Of a stretch of 64,000 bases of DNA, positions 61,601-64,000 are shown piece by piece; position 1 is the first letter of the stretch, and every line of letters starts with the position of its first letter. Source of the DNA: an uncultured Chlorobiaceae bacterium (GTDB taxonomy: Bacteria > Bacteroidota > Chlorobiia > Chlorobiales > Chlorobiaceae); contig CAIJPS010000103.1 of assembly GCA_903822595.1 (NCBI GenBank), positions 37,353-101,352 of the forward strand, read 5' to 3'. Both the position numbers and the translations under genes were made by a program. Below the pieces are notes generated by a model. That model searched no databases. It was given only the letters and a program-made list of their open reading frames with translations, and was not told the DNA's origin.

Positions 61601-64000
61601 ATGTGTGGTTTTGAAACCAATGAGATAATGACCTCTCAAATCCCGGCGGTGCAATTGCTGGTGGCGATGGGCTATACATATCTTTCTCCGGCTGAAGCGC
61701 TCCATGAACGTCAGGATCGGACGTCAAATGTCCTGCTGGAAAATATTCTGCGTAGTCAACTGAAGGAGATAAACAGCATCCGTTATAGAGGGGGCGATTA
61801 CCTTTTCAGTGAGGAAAATGTTCAGTCTGCCGTGCAGAAGCTGAAAAACATCAAGTATGACGGACTCCTGAAAACCAATGAAGCGGTTTATGATCTGCTC
61901 ACGCTTGGGACAGCTCTGGAGCAGACCATCGAGGGTGATTCCAAAAGCTTTAACCTCAACTATATTGACTGGCGGAATGGAGAGCGGAACCGGTTTCATG
62001 TAACGGTCGAGTATAGTGTTGAGCGTGCCCGAAGCACGGAGACTGCGCGACCGGACATTGTGCTGTTTGTCAATGGGATTCCATTTTGTGTGATCGAGTG
62101 CAAATCGCCACAAGTTGAGATCGAGCAAGCAGTTTCGCAGTCCATCAGGAACCAGAACGACGACCATATCCCGAAACTGTTCATCTATACCCAGATGGTG
62201 CTTGCATTGAACAAGAACAGTGCAAAGTATGCCACAACGGGAACGGCAGCAAAATTCTGGAGTGTCTGGAAAGAGGCGCTGCTCGATAGTGAAGGGAGGG
62301 AGTTCGGGAAACTTCAGGATATCGTCAACAAGGCGCTGCACAAAGACCTTCTTTCGAGCATTGCTTACACCCTTGATGTCAAACCCACTCTGCAGGATGC
62401 CGATCGGCTTGTTACGGAACAGGATAAAACCCTGTATGCACTGTGCCGACCGGAGCGGTTGCTTGAACTGGCGTGGAAATTTACCGTGTTTGATGGCGGG
62501 CTGAAAAAGATTGCCCGTTATCAGCAATATTTTGTTGTCAAATCCACACTGAATCGGGTTAAGCATTTTGACGGAACCGGTTCACGAAAGGGTGGAGTTA
62601 TCTGGCATACGCAAGGGTCCGGAAAATCCCTGACCATGGTCATGCTGGCCAGAAACCTTGCTCTCGACCCTGAGATTCTCAACCCGAGGATTGTACTGGT
62701 TACTGACCGGGATGACTTGGATAAACAGCTTGGCAATACCTTTGCCGCCTGCGGGCTTGACGCTGAAAGGGCAACTTCAGGGCGTAATCTTCTGGAATTG
62801 GTTGCCGAGAAAAAATCCGGGATTATCACCACGCTCATCCACAAGTTCGACAAGGCCTTTGCTGTAAAGAAATATCAGGATGACTCTCCGGATATTTTTA
62901 TCCTCGTCGATGAAAGCCATCGTACCCAGTTCGGCTCATTTTCTGCCCGTATGCGGCTGATGTTTCCCCATGCCTGTTATTTAGGGTTTACGGGTACTCC
63001 ATTGTTGAAAAAGGAAAAAAACAATTTCACGAGATTTGGGGAATTGGTTGAGCCCCATTACTCCATTTCACAGGCGGTAGATGACGGTGCAGTTGTTCCT
63101 CTTTTGTATGAGGGCCGCCATGTTGAAATGAGCCAGAATCAGGCGGCTGTGGATTTGTGGTTTGAACGTCATACACAGGGTCTTTCCAAAAAACAGCAGG
63201 CAGACCTCAAGCGGAAGTATGCCAGGGCTGAGATGCTCAACAAGGCAGAGCAGGTGATTTACATGAGGGCATTTGATATCTCTGAACACTATCGTGCAAA
63301 CTGGCAGGGCACAGGGTTCAAGGCACAGCTTGTTGCTCCCAATAAAGTTTCTGCTCTCAAGTACAACGATTACCTCGATGAGATCGGTATCGTTACTTCA
63401 GATGTTGTTATTTCTCCGCCCGATATGCGGGAAGGTTATGAAGAGACCGATGATGAAACGACCGATGAGGTTGTGAAATTCTGGCAGAAAATGATGAAGC
63501 GCTATGGCAATGAAGAGGAGTATACCAAGCAGCTCATCAACCAGTTTAAACATGGCAGCGAACCCGAAATATTGATTGTTGTCGACAAGCTGCTGACCGG
63601 TTTTGATGCTCCAAGAAATGCGGTTCTATATTTGTGTCGGGTCTTGCGGGAACACTCGTTGCTTCAGGCCATTGCACGGGTTAACCGGCTCTATGAAGGC
63701 AAAGAGTTCGGTTTTATTGTCGATTACGCGAATGTGCTTGGTGAGCTGGATAAAGCCTTGACCATGTATAGTGCTTTTGAAGGCTTTGATGAGGCTGATC
63801 TTGTTGGCACACTCAGCTCAATCAACAGCGAAATAGAAAAATTACCCGGACGTTATTCGGATTTATGGGATCTCTTCAAGACGGTCAAACACTCCTATGA
63901 TGAAGAGGCCTATGAGGTGTTACTTGCCGATGATGAGCTGCGGGAGGAGTTCTATAGTCGTCTTTCCGAGTTTGCTAAAAATCTGGCCATAGCCCTTTCA
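61601..64000 (+). CDS. hsdR: Type I restriction endonuclease subunit HsdR, 3' truncated by window end
   Basis: Open to the last base (800 codons seen; the family is about 1,000). Starts at the ATG at 61601 behind AAGGAG. The PD-(D/E)xK nuclease is seen as ARPDIVLFVNGIP with CVIECKSP (about 150-170). Helicase motifs follow: Walker A HTQGSGKSLTM (about 336-346), DESH (about 437), GFTGTP, LTGFDAP and QAIARVNR (about 685-695). It translocates DNA and cuts at a distance when the site is unmethylated. The end beyond the window, which contacts HsdM, is not visible. Confidence 0.96.
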   Translation, partial: MCGFETNEIMTSQIPAVQLLVAMGYTYLSPAEALHERQDRTSNVLLENILRSQLKEINSIRYRGGDYLFSEENVQSAVQKLKNIKYDGLLKTNEAVYDLLTLGTALEQTIEGDSKSFNLNYIDWRNGERNRFHVTVEYSVERARSTETARPDIVLFVNGIPFCVIECKSPQVEIEQAVSQSIRNQNDDHIPKLFIYTQMVLALNKNSAKYATTGTAAKFWSVWKEALLDSEGREFGKLQDIVNKALHKDLLSSIAYTLDVKPTLQDADRLVTEQDKTLYALCRPERLLELAWKFTVFDGGLKKIARYQQYFVVKSTLNRVKHFDGTGSRKGGVIWHTQGSGKSLTMVMLARNLALDPEILNPRIVLVTDRDDLDKQLGNTFAACGLDAERATSGRNLLELVAEKKSGIITTLIHKFDKAFAVKKYQDDSPDIFILVDESHRTQFGSFSARMRLMFPHACYLGFTGTPLLKKEKNNFTRFGELVEPHYSISQAVDDGAVVPLLYEGRHVEMSQNQAAVDLWFERHTQGLSKKQQADLKRKYARAEMLNKAEQVIYMRAFDISEHYRANWQGTGFKAQLVAPNKVSALKYNDYLDEIGIVTSDVVISPPDMREGYEETDDETTDEVVKFWQKMMKRYGNEEEYTKQLINQFKHGSEPEILIVVDKLLTGFDAPRNAVLYLCRVLREHSLLQAIARVNRLYEGKEFGFIVDYANVLGELDKALTMYSAFEGFDEADLVGTLSSINSEIEKLPGRYSDLWDLFKTVKHSYDEEAYEVLLADDELREEFYSRLSEFAKNLAIALS

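Noticed and set aside
62000..64000. A frameshift in hsdR
   Set aside because: Checked by phase: the nuclease, Walker A, DESH and QAIARVNR motifs are all in the frame set by the ATG at 61601.
1..64000. tRNA, rRNA or CRISPR features
   Set aside because: No cloverleaf-like segment, rRNA signature or spaced direct-repeat array was seen in the gaps.

Overview
The gene style and content suggest a green sulfur bacterium (Chlorobi, Chlorobium/Pelodictyon-like). Here a class I fumarase lies next to a biotin-dependent pyruvate carboxylase/oxaloacetate decarboxylase subunit. There is also a complete Flx-Hdr type flavin/iron-sulfur operon, a cobUTS block for cobalamin (needed for bacteriochlorophyll-rich anaerobes) and an AlaC-like aminotransferase. 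No chlorosome or reaction-centre gene lies in the window, so the taxon is an inference. Two sigma70-like promoters with 17-base spacers can be read. No rRNA, tRNA or CRISPR array was seen.

Layout. 1-5000: the end of a nucleotide-sugar epimerase, a DNA-damage group (umuD, umuC, SRAP/YedK) and prfC on the other strand. 5300-8150: a polar amino acid ABC importer whose binding protein appears circularly permuted and whose ATPase carries a GHKL-like tail. 8300-15650: ppa, a KdsC-like phosphatase plus NeuB-like synthase pair, htpG, a ferritin-VIT1 fusion, an APH/P-loop kinase fusion and a universal stress protein. 15700-19210: fumarase and the biotin carboxyltransferase. 19290-20840: a glyoxalase-fold gene and an ArsN2-like acetyltransferase separated by a ParE-type toxin-antitoxin pair, with the gene junction present twice. 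21045-26750: an MFP/ABC exporter and a BaiN-like flavoprotein. 26790-34800, all on the minus strand: a repeat protein and a chaperone-usher-like locus with four DUF4402 pilin-like proteins, a PapD-like chaperone, an usher-like barrel and a leftover chaperone tail. This is the best candidate for an undescribed surface-fibre system. 35350-37750: cobU-cobT-cobS. 37770-38950: a PPP-type phosphatase and a DUF2141 protein. 39110-45600: a CheB-CheR-PAS protein, a histidine kinase whose receiver domain ends in a frameshift, and a MurB fused to an extra C-terminal domain. 45610-52424: the six-gene Flx-Hdr operon. 52865-54076: aminotransferase. 54586 to the end: a type I restriction-modification island (half hsdS, hsdM, dinD, hsdS, RAYT transposase with REP-like palindromes inside its own coding sequence, fic, rhuM, hsdR running off the window).

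How the parts work together. The Flx-Hdr operon probably couples NADH, ferredoxin and thiol/disulfide pools by flavin-based electron bifurcation. Fumarase and the biotin enzyme serve C4 metabolism of the reductive TCA cycle. The DUF4402 locus would make a non-covalent fibre by donor-strand exchange: each subunit ends with the Gly(-14)/aromatic(-2) pattern of classical pilins, apart from one that lacks the aromatic. The restriction island carries toxin-like cargo (Fic, RhuM, DinD), as many defence islands do.
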